NCBI GenBank assembly: GCA_020724545.1 | Contig: DYGR01000009.1 | Span: 1 to 64,000 of the forward strand | Direction: 5' to 3' | Source: Candidatus Methanoperedens nitratireducens | Lineage (GTDB): Archaea > Halobacteriota > Methanosarcinia > Methanosarcinales > Methanoperedenaceae | DNA length: 64,000 nucleotides | Part shown: in pieces, positions 17,644-26,188 of the stretch | Layout of the letters: the number at the start of each line of letters is the position of its first letter | Position numbering within the stretch: the stretch's first letter is position 1 | The notes under the pieces: generated by a model | The model's input: the letters and a program-made list of their open reading frames with translations, nothing else | Database searches by the model: none | Told to the model about the DNA's origin: nothing | Position numbers and translations under genes: made by a program

Positions 17644-18593
17644 GGTATCGTTTTTTTGGGTGTTTTGTCCTTATAATAAGGCTCTCTTAGTTCTACTATC
17701 CTTTTAAGCTTTTCACGTATCTCCTCCATAGTGGCTTTTTCGCTGATATCTACCAGGTTATCATTCCTCATCAGGCAGGGTTTCAGCTTGCCATTAGAGG
17801 TTACGCGCAGCCTGTTGCAATTGGCGCAGAATTTGGAATTATCTATTGGTCTTACGAGTTCGACCTCAACTCCGTCTATTAGATATTTTTTCCTTCTATG
17901 CATCAGACGTTCCTTAGTAAAAACAGATCTGGATTCCAGCATTCTCTCTATGCTGTCTATATCAACCATAAATTGATTAATATTCTTAAAATTCATGAGT
18001 TCGATCAACTGCAGGATCACATCTCCATCAAACCTGGCTGCAAAATTAATAGCTCCATCGATCTCAGATTCGTTGATTCCTTTCAACAGCACCATATTAA
18101 GTTTTATAGGGGTTAATCCGGCACCTATTGCAGCATTGATCCCATCAAGTACCCTGGGAAGCGCATGTGGATTTCCTGTTATTGTCCTGTGATGTTCCTT
18201 ATTCAGCGAGGGGAGGCTTATGTTCACACGATCAAGACCGCTGTCTGCAAGAGATGCAGCACGCTGTGAGAGAAGCACACCGTTTGTGGTGGCTGATACA
18301 TCCTTTAATTCAGGTAATGCTGCTATTATATCCTCAAAGTCGCTCCTCATTAACGGCTCGCCTCCTGAAAATTTTACCTTCCTTACACCGAATTCGGTTG
18401 CAGATGTTACTATTTTGACTATTGTATCGAGTGCTATCTCACGATTAGAACTATCGCTCTCACCCTCTTGATGGCAATAGATGCAGTTTAGATTACATTT
18501 TTTCGTTATCGAGATGCGAAGACTTGTAACAGCCCTGCCGTAATGGTCGGTAAGCATACAATTCTTAAATGTAAGCATGGTACTCATAAACAT
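17640..18593 (-). CDS. moaA: GTP 3',8-cyclase (radical SAM)
   Basis: First step of molybdopterin synthesis. The SAM-binding cluster motif CNLNCIYC has Cys33, Cys37 and Cys40; the second cluster near the C-terminus is formed by CANCNRLRVTSNGKLKPC. GGEPL, the SAM glycine motif, is present. 317 residues, normal. Several start codons are possible (MFMSTMLTF); the internal ATG at residue 3 is equally good. First gene of the minus-strand cofactor operon, 25 bases downstream of arsR on the same strand, so it could be read from the arsR promoter as well. Confidence 0.95.
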   Translation of the reverse strand: MFMSTMLTFKNCMLTDHYGRAVTSLRISITKKCNLNCIYCHQEGESDSSNREIALDTIVKIVTSATEFGVRKVKFSGGEPLMRSDFEDIIAALPELKDVSATTNGVLLSQRAASLADSGLDRVNISLPSLNKEHHRTITGNPHALPRVLDGINAAIGAGLTPIKLNMVLLKGINESEIDGAINFAARFDGDVILQLIELMNFKNINQFMVDIDSIERMLESRSVFTKERLMHRRKKYLIDGVEVELVRPIDNSKFCANCNRLRVTSNGKLKPCLMRNDNLVDISEKATMEEIREKLKRIVELREPYYKDKTPKKTIP

Positions 18594-18617
18594 TTTCTTC
18601 CATGCATGGTTGAATAT

Positions 18618-18965
18618 TTAAGCGGGTGATTCATTAAAAGTATCTAAAAAGTCCATGGCTGTTCTTTCTATTCTGTAATATTTATATTTTGATTGGTTGT
18701 AAGAACTGATAACATGATTTTTCTTCATTATTGAAAGGTGGTGCGATACCAGGTTCTGTTTCTCTTTCAGGACCGAGACGATCTCACATACGCACAGGTC
18801 GCCTTTATTTAATAACAGAGCGATGCTTACTCTTAATGGATTGCTGAATATTTTGCAAAAGTTACTTATTTCAATCGCTTTATCCTTAGATATGTTATCA
18901 GATTCACTTTCAAGTCTATCCGTCCACTCTTTCTTAATAGTTTTATCTTTTGGGCAGCATTTCAT
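18618..18965 (-). CDS. arsR: ArsR-family metalloregulator
   Basis: 115-residue winged-helix repressor. The helix alpha-3 metal site CVCEIVSVL fits the ELCVCDL type of arsenite site in ArsR, and the recognition helix region reads NLVSHHLSIMKKN. The N-terminus adds MKCCPKD with two more cysteines, which could complete a three-thiolate arsenite site. It is divergent from acr3 with a symmetric operator between them (18989-19008). As(III) binding would release the DNA, giving self-regulated expression of itself and the pump. Confidence 0.93.
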   Translation of the reverse strand: MKCCPKDKTIKKEWTDRLESESDNISKDKAIEISNFCKIFSNPLRVSIALLLNKGDLCVCEIVSVLKEKQNLVSHHLSIMKKNHVISSYNQSKYKYYRIERTAMDFLDTFNESPA

Positions 18966-18988
18966 AGTATGATGTATGATGTGCTATC

Positions 18989-19027
18989 ATATCAATTTTT
19001 CTTGATATTCAAGTCATATATTTATTT
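18989..19027 (+). promoter_or_regulatory. ArsR operator and acr3 promoter
   Basis: ATATCAA-N6-TTGATAT (18989-19008) is a perfect 7+7 inverted repeat of the form expected for an ArsR/SmtB dimer. An overlapping second symmetry, CTTGA-TAT-TCAAG, runs 19001-19013. Immediately right of it, ATATATTTATT (19017-19027) is a TATA-like element for acr3, so bound repressor would block assembly of the archaeal TBP/TFB complex. The same site lies just upstream of arsR on the other strand. Confidence 0.7.
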
Positions 19028-19080
19028 TGTTTATAGCAGTTAAGATTTAACTGAAATCTATTTGTATAGAAATTTATGCG

Positions 19081-20190
19081 ATGAAAGGTGATTACTTGAA
19101 CGAAATAACAGGTTGTTGCGGAGGAACAAGCACAAGTAAAGGTAGCCTTAGCATAATAAGTAAGTTCCTGACTCTCTGGATTCTCCTCGCCATGGCAGGT
19201 GGTATAATCCTCGGGGCTTTGTATCCAGAGATAGCCACAATACTCGATGCTGTCAGAATCGAGCAGGTCTCGCTTCTCATCGCGATTGGACTCATCTGGA
19301 TGATGTACCCGCCCCTTGCAGGCGTGAAATACGAGGAACTCTCCAAAATGAAGCAGCAGGGGAAAGCCCTGAGCGCATCCATATTCCAGAACTGGGTAAT
19401 AGGTCCTGTGCTCATGTTCTCTCTGGCGTGGATATTTCTTCCCGACCTTCCTGAGTATAGAATAGGTTTGATCATAATCGGTCTTGCACGCTGTATCGCC
19501 ATGGTACTTGTCTGGAACCAGCTTGCAGGGGGAGATAATGAGCTGTGCGCCGTTCTTGTCGCTATGAATTCTATCTTTCAGGTGGCGCTTTATTCGGTGC
19601 TTGCCTACGCATTCATAACCGTGTTATCAACATGGATAGGCGGAGCAGGAGCAGGCGCGATTGTGGATATATCCATATGGCAGGTAGCGAAAGCAGTATT
19701 CATCTATCTTGGAATCCCCTTTCTAGGAGGCATAATAACAAGAACTGTCCTGGTAAAAAAGAGAGGGAAGGACTGGTATGATAATGTATTCATGCGGAAA
19801 CTCGGTCCCACCGCGCTGATTGGACTGCTCTTTACAATAGTAGTCATGTTCTCCTTAAAAGGAGAGTACATTGTAAAACTCCCTATGGATGTGTTCAGGA
19901 TAGCAGTCCCACTGCTTTTGTATTTTATTATAATGTTCGGCATCTCATTTTTTATGTCTCACAGGCTTGGTTTTTCCTTTGACCATTCCACAACCCTTGC
20001 GTTTACCGCAGCAAGCAACAATTTTGAACTTGCAATAGCGGTGGCTATTGCAGTGTTCGGGATAGGCTCGGGTGTAGCCTTTGCGGCTGTAGTGGGGCCA
20101 CTTATAGAAGTGCCTGTTATGCTGGGACTGGTACACGTGGCAAGGAGAGCGAGCGTCATGTGGTTTGATCAAAAGAAACATAGTTACTAA
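19081..20190 (+). CDS. acr3: Arsenite efflux permease, Acr3 type
   Basis: 369-residue membrane protein with about ten hydrophobic helices. The Acr3 family hallmark ARCIAMVLVWNQLAGGD is present, including the conserved cysteine in the fourth helix that is needed for As(III) transport; TAASNNFELAIAVAIAVFG is the second conserved element. It removes arsenite made by the adjoining arsenate reductase. Divergent from arsR and likely under its control; an 80-base leader separates operator and start, with a GGTGA just after the ATG. Confidence 0.96.
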   Translation: MKGDYLNEITGCCGGTSTSKGSLSIISKFLTLWILLAMAGGIILGALYPEIATILDAVRIEQVSLLIAIGLIWMMYPPLAGVKYEELSKMKQQGKALSASIFQNWVIGPVLMFSLAWIFLPDLPEYRIGLIIIGLARCIAMVLVWNQLAGGDNELCAVLVAMNSIFQVALYSVLAYAFITVLSTWIGGAGAGAIVDISIWQVAKAVFIYLGIPFLGGIITRTVLVKKRGKDWYDNVFMRKLGPTALIGLLFTIVVMFSLKGEYIVKLPMDVFRIAVPLLLYFIIMFGISFFMSHRLGFSFDHSTTLAFTAASNNFELAIAVAIAVFGIGSGVAFAAVVGPLIEVPVMLGLVHVARRASVMWFDQKKHSY

Positions 20191-20252
20191 ATTCGCCGAT
20201 ATCCAGGTTTAATAAAATTTCAATAAATCCCATATAAAATTGAATTCTAGTT

Positions 20253-20302
20253 AAATATTTATACTCCTGATGTGTAATAATAGAACATCTGAAAAATGGA
20301 GG
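20253..20302 (+). promoter_or_regulatory. arrA promoter and ribosome site
   Basis: AAATATTTATACTCC (from 20254) is a TATA-like element; transcription would start near 20285-20290, about 20 bases before the arrA start. The ribosome site GGAGG (20298-20302) decides the start: it serves the ATG at 20308, not the ATG at 20296 that it overlaps. Confidence 0.6.
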
Positions 20303-20307
20303 CCGAA

Positions 20308-22764
20308 ATGGCTTTAGAACTAAAAATGGATAGAAGAGGTTTTTTAAAAGCTGCAGGTATAGCGGGTGCAGCGTCGCTTGGCTACCTGAGTCTTGACCAG
20401 CCCATCATTAAGGCCCTGGCCCAGGGCACATATGCTGCCAGTGAAGAGAAATGGGTAGCTACAGGGTGTGCGGGCTGTGTGGGCTGGTGTCCACTTCAGG
20501 TAAGAGTGGCAAATGGCAGGGCAGTGAACATAAGAGGGAATCAAAACTCTGTATGGACAAGAGGCAAGGTATGTCCCAGGGCTTATTTGAATCTGCAGAT
20601 ACTCTATGATCCTGACAGGATTAAAACACCACTTAAGAGAACCAATCCGAATAAAGGAAGGGATCAAGATCCGGGGTGGGAGGCGATAACCTGGGAGGAA
20701 GCGCTCAGTACAATTACGCTCAAGCTCAGGGAACTGAGGGATAAAGGCACGCCAGAGAGGTTCGTGTCCCTGCGTGGAAGATACGATGCAGCTTCTGCGG
20801 ATCTATTATATTCAAGGTTTACAAAGACATACGGAACCCCAAACACTATCTCCCACTCAGCCATATGCGCGGAGTCCACCAAGGGCGGACGATGGCTGGC
20901 TATGGGCGACTACGACTACTCGGGTTTTGACTGGTACAATGCTAGCTACATCATCAGTTTTGGCGCGCCCATCCTCGAGGCATACAGGCCTGTCACCGGC
21001 AATATAGCCGCATTCGGCGAGGTCCGAAGAGGCGGGAAGGCAAGGGCCAGGTTTGTGATGATTGATCCCAGATACTCTGTAACAGCATCAAAGGCTGATG
21101 AGTGGATACCCGTGAATCCCGGAACAGATGGCGCGCTTGCACTTGGAATGGCGCATGTTATACTCACGGAGGGTCTGTGGGACAGGAGCTTTGTAGGAGA
21201 CTTTGATGAGAACTCACCCGTAAAGGGATTCGAGACTGGAAAAGCAATATCCGAAGACTACACGACAGAGGCGGGGGTAGAGGAGGAGACCTTTAAAGAG
21301 GCATCCACATACGGACTTATCAAATGGTGGAATATATATCTTAAGGATTTCACGCCTGAAATAGCAACGCAGAAGACCGGGGTGCCGGTAGAGACCATAA
21401 AAAGACTGGCAAGGGAATTTGCAAAAGCAAAACCCTCTCTGACAGTATGGGGCAGGGGGAGCGATTCATGGCCGAACGGCTTATTCAGCTCGTATGCGAT
21501 CATATCCCTCAACGCGCTCTCAGGCAGTATAGAGAAGGTGGTCAACCACAGACCGAGTGTGAAGTATTCAGAAGAAGCAATCAAGCTTGAACAGGATGAG
21601 GTCGCAGAAAAAGGGACAAAAAATCAGAAGATAGACGAGTCCAAGACAAAGAAATTCCCGCAAGCAAGCGTGGTCACGAACAATGTAGCGGATAATATAC
21701 TGAGGGATTACCCATATCCTGTAGAGGTTATACTTGCATGGTGGAGCAACTTCGCTCACTCAACTCCAGGTTCTAAACGCTGGGAAGATGTGTTCAAAAA
21801 AGTACCTTTCGTGGTGCATCATACCACGCATATAAGCGAGACCAGTATATATGCAGACATACTCCTGCCTGCAAAGACCTACATAGAGAAATGGGGATAC
21901 GGTCATCCTGCAGGTACAGCAGGGCTCTCAAGAGGAACAACGCTATTCCAGCCCGCGGTTGAGCCTCTGTATGATTGCAAGAGCGAGACTGAGCTCGGGC
22001 TGGAACTTGGAAAAAAGCTTGGCGAATATTACCCGAGCATAAAGAAGTCCTTTGAAGGCATAGGCGGAGAATACGGCGATACTGATGAGGGCTATGTCAG
22101 AGCAAGAACCGAGGAGCAGTGGAAGGTGTTTCCTGGAGGCTGGGATGAGTTCAGGCAAAAAGGCGCAACAAACCATTTCTATAAGCCAAAGACAGAGTTT
22201 TCAACTACATCCAAGAAGTTCGAATTCTATTCAGGCACCCTTAAAGCTACGTTTGAGAAGCTCAATATGACTGATGAGGATCTGGATAAGATACAGATCA
22301 AGGTCAGAGGCGATGTTGTATATGTACCGCATTTCGAAGACCCCATATTCATAGGCGATAAGGGAACCTACCCGCTGTCGCTGATAACCTACAAGCCCAT
22401 GCTGAACCAGGAAGGCAGGAGCCATAATTCTCAGTGGGCGCAGGAGATATATCTGCCGCTGTATGATACCGGCTGGACAAACCTTGCAGAGATCAATCCC
22501 GAAACAGCAGAGAAATTCGGTATAAAGGACGGGGATACCATATACGTGGAGTCTGAGATCGGGAAGATAAGAGCAAAGGCAAAGGTATTCCACGGGATAC
22601 ACCCTGAGGTGGTTGCCATGGCATACGGGCAGGGGCATTTCTCCTACGGCAAATTTGCAAAGAACAGAGGAGCTAATCCCAATGCGATCACGGGTGTTAT
22701 GTACGACCACATCACAGGCATGGCTGCATTCTTCAACACCAGGGTTAAAATAGAGAAGGCGTGA
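20308..22764 (+). CDS. arrA: Respiratory arsenate reductase catalytic subunit ArrA
   Basis: Molybdopterin enzyme of the DMSO reductase family that reduces As(V) to As(III) as terminal acceptor. A Tat signal (DRRGFLKAAG, cleaved near ALAQG) exports it. The N-terminal cluster motif is C-x2-C-x3-C-x27-C. The ArrA traits are LRGRYDAASADLLY, with the RGRY stretch that separates ArrA from ArxA, and SHSAICAES, whose Cys should ligate molybdenum; YDPDRIKTPLKRTNPNKGR is also ArrA-like. 818 residues, close to family length. The second start in the track of this frame (20296) is rejected because the ribosome site lies over it. First gene of arrABCD, 8 bases from arrB. Homology by eye only, but several separate motifs agree. 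Confidence 0.87.
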   Translation: MALELKMDRRGFLKAAGIAGAASLGYLSLDQPIIKALAQGTYAASEEKWVATGCAGCVGWCPLQVRVANGRAVNIRGNQNSVWTRGKVCPRAYLNLQILYDPDRIKTPLKRTNPNKGRDQDPGWEAITWEEALSTITLKLRELRDKGTPERFVSLRGRYDAASADLLYSRFTKTYGTPNTISHSAICAESTKGGRWLAMGDYDYSGFDWYNASYIISFGAPILEAYRPVTGNIAAFGEVRRGGKARARFVMIDPRYSVTASKADEWIPVNPGTDGALALGMAHVILTEGLWDRSFVGDFDENSPVKGFETGKAISEDYTTEAGVEEETFKEASTYGLIKWWNIYLKDFTPEIATQKTGVPVETIKRLAREFAKAKPSLTVWGRGSDSWPNGLFSSYAIISLNALSGSIEKVVNHRPSVKYSEEAIKLEQDEVAEKGTKNQKIDESKTKKFPQASVVTNNVADNILRDYPYPVEVILAWWSNFAHSTPGSKRWEDVFKKVPFVVHHTTHISETSIYADILLPAKTYIEKWGYGHPAGTAGLSRGTTLFQPAVEPLYDCKSETELGLELGKKLGEYYPSIKKSFEGIGGEYGDTDEGYVRARTEEQWKVFPGGWDEFRQKGATNHFYKPKTEFSTTSKKFEFYSGTLKATFEKLNMTDEDLDKIQIKVRGDVVYVPHFEDPIFIGDKGTYPLSLITYKPMLNQEGRSHNSQWAQEIYLPLYDTGWTNLAEINPETAEKFGIKDGDTIYVESEIGKIRAKAKVFHGIHPEVVAMAYGQGHFSYGKFAKNRGANPNAITGVMYDHITGMAAFFNTRVKIEKA

Positions 22765-22772
22765 GGTGAGTT

Positions 22773-23432
22773 ATGGTAAGATATGCAATGGTAATTGACC
22801 TGGATAAATGTGTTGGATGCCAGGCATGTGTGATAGCATGCAAGGCAGAGAACAGCGTTGCATCCTCAACGCCTGATGAATATGCAAAGAAACGAATAAC
22901 GAGATGGAACAGGGTAATAACAGTATATAAAGAGGGCAAATACCCGAATGTAAACGCAAGCATAATGCCCATCCTGTGCAACCACTGCGAGCATCCTCCC
23001 TGCGTAAAAGTATGCCCTGTGGGTGCCACTTATAAAAGAGAGGATGGCGGCATGGTGCTTCAGAGATACGAGCGCTGCATAGGATGTAAATACTGCATGA
23101 TCGCATGTCCATACGGACAGAGGTTCTTTAATTTTACAGAGCAGCCTGAACTTGAGTATCATAATCCTGACGTTCCAGGAAGAGATGTCGGGATCGTTGA
23201 AAAATGCACGTTCTGCGTGCACAGGCTGGATAAAGCAATTGCTGAGGGTAAGAAAATAGGCTCACCTGACGGTGTTGTACCCGCGTGCACCGAGGCATGT
23301 CCTGCCGGTACAAGAACCTTCGGGGATATTGATGATCCCGATAGTGAGGTCTCAAAACTGCTTGCAGGCAGGAGAAATTATCAATTAAGGGCTGATCTCG
23401 GCACAGAACCACATATATATTATCTTGATTAG
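22773..23432 (+). CDS. arrB: Arsenate reductase iron-sulfur subunit ArrB
   Basis: 219-residue ferredoxin-like electron transfer subunit. Four cysteine groups are visible: CVGCQACVIAC, CNHCEHPPCVKVC, CIGCKYCMIAC and CTFC...C...C, enough for four [4Fe-4S] clusters. It hands electrons from the membrane subunit to ArrA. No signal peptide of its own, as usual; it would be carried across the membrane with ArrA. Closely similar to the second copy at 34264. Confidence 0.92.
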   Translation: MVRYAMVIDLDKCVGCQACVIACKAENSVASSTPDEYAKKRITRWNRVITVYKEGKYPNVNASIMPILCNHCEHPPCVKVCPVGATYKREDGGMVLQRYERCIGCKYCMIACPYGQRFFNFTEQPELEYHNPDVPGRDVGIVEKCTFCVHRLDKAIAEGKKIGSPDGVVPACTEACPAGTRTFGDIDDPDSEVSKLLAGRRNYQLRADLGTEPHIYYLD

Positions 23433-23443
23433 GAGATAAAAAC

Positions 23444-24616
23444 ATGGCATACAGGAATATAGAATATAGTAAAGTTGAAGGAAAATCCATAGTATACTAC
23501 GGCTTGATTGTACTATTCGGGCTATTTATAGCAACAGGTGTATTTGAATTTTTCAAAACACTTCAAACAGGACAGGTGGATCTGGGAGTAAGCGATCGTG
23601 TGCCGTGGGGAATGCCTATTGTCATGATAGAATTCCTGAAAGGAATAAGCGCAGGTCTGCTGCTGTTTTCGACGCTTGGATATGTGTTTGGGAAAAATGA
23701 ATACAGGTCAATTTCAAGGATAGCAGCTTTTCTTGCTATCGTAGTGCTTATAGGTGCCATGGCTATGATATTAGGTGAGCTTGGCAAGCCTTTGAGATTT
23801 ATAAACGTTTTCATATACGGGCCTGCATATCTTAATTCATTATTTGCTTTGAACTCTCTCTTGTACTCTGGCTTTATCGTGGTAGCAATAGCTTACTTAT
23901 GGTCTATACTCGGTGAGAGAACACAGCTTGCCAGATACCTTGGAACAGCCTGTATTGTACTGTCGGTGGCGGTTATCGCTGCAGGAGGTTCGATATTCGG
24001 CTTTATGATTGGAAGAGAACTCTGGTACTCTCCCTTCCTTCCAGTATTGTTTATAGCTGGAGCCCTGGTTTCAGGTGTCTCGATGCTAATACTGATATTG
24101 ACAGCAACCACAAAGCTTGAAAGCAAACCAATCGATGAAAAAATAATAACAGGATTTGGAAAATATCTGCTGTCCTTCCTGCTTGTACTGGCATTCTTTG
24201 TACTGATAGAAGCTTTCACAAGGATGTATGGGAACGAGGGAGGTGGAGAGGGCTTGAAGTTCTTCCTGACCGGACCCTATAGCTCTGTTTTCTGGGTAAT
24301 GTATGTACTGCTTGGCATAGCAATACCGATCGGAATACTACTATCAGGAGCAGGCAATAAACTTTATGGGGTTGTGGCTGCTTCTTTCCTTGCAATGATA
24401 GGAATCCTTGCCGAGAAATACACCCTTATAATAACAGGACAGGACCTGGTTCAGCAGCAGGTGGCGGGAAGAGCCATTATGGGATTTGAAGGGATGCCTG
24501 CCATCTATTCAGTCTCGATAGCAGAGCTTTCCATTATTCTTGGAGTGATTGGAGGAATAGGGATTCTATATCTGGTAGGGTTGAGGATGCTTAAACTCCT
24601 CCCCTCCCAGACTTAA
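23444..24616 (+). CDS. arrC: NrfD-type quinol-oxidising membrane subunit
   Basis: 390 residues, with nine or ten hydrophobic helices in the NrfD/PsrC pattern; the phrases VPWGMPIVMIEFLKGISAG and GKPLRFINVFIYGPAYLNS match the conserved quinone-site region. It would oxidise menaquinol or methanophenazine-type carriers and pass electrons to ArrB. It lies 12 bases after arrB and 6 bases before the chaperone gene. Many bacterial arr loci lack this subunit and use CymA; a dedicated NrfD gives this system its own membrane anchor. Confidence 0.88.
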   Translation: MAYRNIEYSKVEGKSIVYYGLIVLFGLFIATGVFEFFKTLQTGQVDLGVSDRVPWGMPIVMIEFLKGISAGLLLFSTLGYVFGKNEYRSISRIAAFLAIVVLIGAMAMILGELGKPLRFINVFIYGPAYLNSLFALNSLLYSGFIVVAIAYLWSILGERTQLARYLGTACIVLSVAVIAAGGSIFGFMIGRELWYSPFLPVLFIAGALVSGVSMLILILTATTKLESKPIDEKIITGFGKYLLSFLLVLAFFVLIEAFTRMYGNEGGGEGLKFFLTGPYSSVFWVMYVLLGIAIPIGILLSGAGNKLYGVVAASFLAMIGILAEKYTLIITGQDLVQQQVAGRAIMGFEGMPAIYSVSIAELSIILGVIGGIGILYLVGLRMLKLLPSQT

Positions 24617-24621
24617 TTTTT

Positions 24622-25164
24622 ATGAACAAAGAGTTTTATAAGATTTATAGCCTCATTTTCCACAGGCCAGATAGGGAATTTGCCAGATATTTGAGAGATG
24701 GCTTCATAAAGGACATAGAGTTCCTGATTTGTGATGCAGTCACTGGATTCTCCAGATTCCTGGAGGAAACAAAAGAGAAAAGCGATGAGGAATTTTATAA
24801 CCTGATTGCGGTTGAATACACCAGGCTTTTTATTAATGCAATCCCAAATGTGCCCTGTCCTCCGTACGAATCAGTATATAGAGAGGGTACTGTAATGGGA
24901 GATTCTACTCTGGATGTGCTTGCCTTCTATAATAAGGCAGGATTAAAGATTACTAATAATTTTCATGACCTGCCAGACCATATAGCAGTGGAACTGGAAT
25001 TTCTTTATTATCTCGCTGATACAGGAAATACCGAGATGCATGATTGCTTCATGCAAAAGCACTTTTCAAAATGGTTTCCTGAATTCTGCAAGCGAGTTGA
25101 GGAAAATGATCGAACAGGATTTTACAGGCATGCATGCACAGTATTAGGAAATCTAATCTCGTAA
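24622..25164 (+). CDS. arrD: TorD/DmsD-family chaperone for ArrA
   Basis: 180-residue all-helical protein. VEYTRLFINAIPNVPCPPYESVY is the TorD-family core signature, and DLPDHIAVELEFLYYL the second conserved helix. Such proteins bind the Tat signal of the molybdoenzyme and hold it in the cytoplasm until its cofactor is in place. Paired with its arrA in this operon and with a paralogue at 36108. Confidence 0.88.
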   Translation: MNKEFYKIYSLIFHRPDREFARYLRDGFIKDIEFLICDAVTGFSRFLEETKEKSDEEFYNLIAVEYTRLFINAIPNVPCPPYESVYREGTVMGDSTLDVLAFYNKAGLKITNNFHDLPDHIAVELEFLYYLADTGNTEMHDCFMQKHFSKWFPEFCKRVEENDRTGFYRHACTVLGNLIS

Positions 25165-25255
25165 ACAGCATAACCTACTGGAGAGGGCCTTTCTTAAAAA
25201 CCATATTTCTTGCAGAAAAAAATTTATCCTATATAGGTTCTAAGGAGGCATATAA

Positions 25256-26188
25256 ATGATAAAAAAGGTTTTAATGATTATATTATTTCTACTCGCACCT
25301 GGACTTGGAGGCTGCATAGAGAAAGAAGATGCAAAAAAGGTAAGCTTTGAGGAGAAAATAGAAACTGAACCGAAGGCCGAAAATGAATCTATCAGGATTG
25401 GCGTCGCTGCGATAGTTTCTCCTGAGAAAACTTTTGTTAATTATCAGGAGATCTTCGATTATATCTCAGAGAAAATAGGAAGACCCGTAAAACTTGTGCA
25501 GAGAAAAACGTACTATGAGATGAATGAACTTGTGAAAACAGGCTATGTTAGCGCAGCATTTATCTGCAGTACTGCATACGTAGAAGGTCACTATAGCTCC
25601 GGGATGGAGCTTCTTGTTGTTCCTGTCGTTAATGGAAGGACTGTTTATTACTCCTATACAATCGTTGCTAGAGATAGCGAGATAGCAAGTTTTGAGCAGC
25701 TCAGGGGAAGATCTTTCGCGTTCTCCGATCCGCTCTCTAACTCAGGATATTTAGTCCCTGCCTATTATCTGGCTATGATTAACGAAACTCCTGACTCATT
25801 CTTCAAGTCTTACATCTTTACTTACAGTCACGACAGGTCGATTGAGGTTGTTGCAGAGAAGCTCGTAGATGCAGCAAACGTGGACAGCCTTATCTGGGAC
25901 TATGCAAACGCTACAGACCCAAAACTCACCTCAAAAACAAAAATAATAAAGAAATCACCGCAGTATGGTATGCCCCCGGTAGTGGTTCCCAAAGATCTGG
26001 ATTCAGAGTTGAAGAATAAACTCAGGGAGGTCTTCCTGCGCATGCACGAGGATGAAAAAGGAAGAGCAATACTCTCCAGGATTATGATAGATAAATTCGT
26101 TTTAGCAGATGATGCTGATTATAATTCAATTCGAGAGATGCGCACAAGAGTAGAAACTCAGAGTAGAAACTTATGGAAAGTAGAATAG
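25256..26188 (+). CDS. PhnD/AioX-like substrate-binding lipoprotein (sensor cassette 1)
   Basis: 310 residues. A signal peptide ends in the lipobox LGGC, so the mature protein is tethered by Cys19 or so. The body is a PhnD-type solute-binding fold: SIRIGVAAIVSPEKT, then VKLVQRKTYYEMNELV, AFSDPLSNSGY. In arsenite oxidation operons a PhnD-like protein (AioX, ArxX) binds arsenic outside the cell and drives the AioS/R pair; the order binding protein, kinase, regulator here is the same. Binding of arsenate, arsenite or phosphate is an inference. Its end overlaps the kinase gene by 16 bases, and the protein is strongly similar to 28232-29164. Confidence 0.8.
   Translation: MIKKVLMIILFLLAPGLGGCIEKEDAKKVSFEEKIETEPKAENESIRIGVAAIVSPEKTFVNYQEIFDYISEKIGRPVKLVQRKTYYEMNELVKTGYVSAAFICSTAYVEGHYSSGMELLVVPVVNGRTVYYSYTIVARDSEIASFEQLRGRSFAFSDPLSNSGYLVPAYYLAMINETPDSFFKSYIFTYSHDRSIEVVAEKLVDAANVDSLIWDYANATDPKLTSKTKIIKKSPQYGMPPVVVPKDLDSELKNKLREVFLRMHEDEKGRAILSRIMIDKFVLADDADYNSIREMRTRVETQSRNLWKVE

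Noticed and set aside
20308-22764. Reading the first molybdoenzyme as nitrate or formate dehydrogenase
   Set aside because: The RGRY stretch, SHSAICAE and the YDPDRIK/KRTNP-KGR phrases fit ArrA, and arsR/acr3 plus an NrfD subunit are adjacent; no NarG Asp motif or selenocysteine/FdhF traits.
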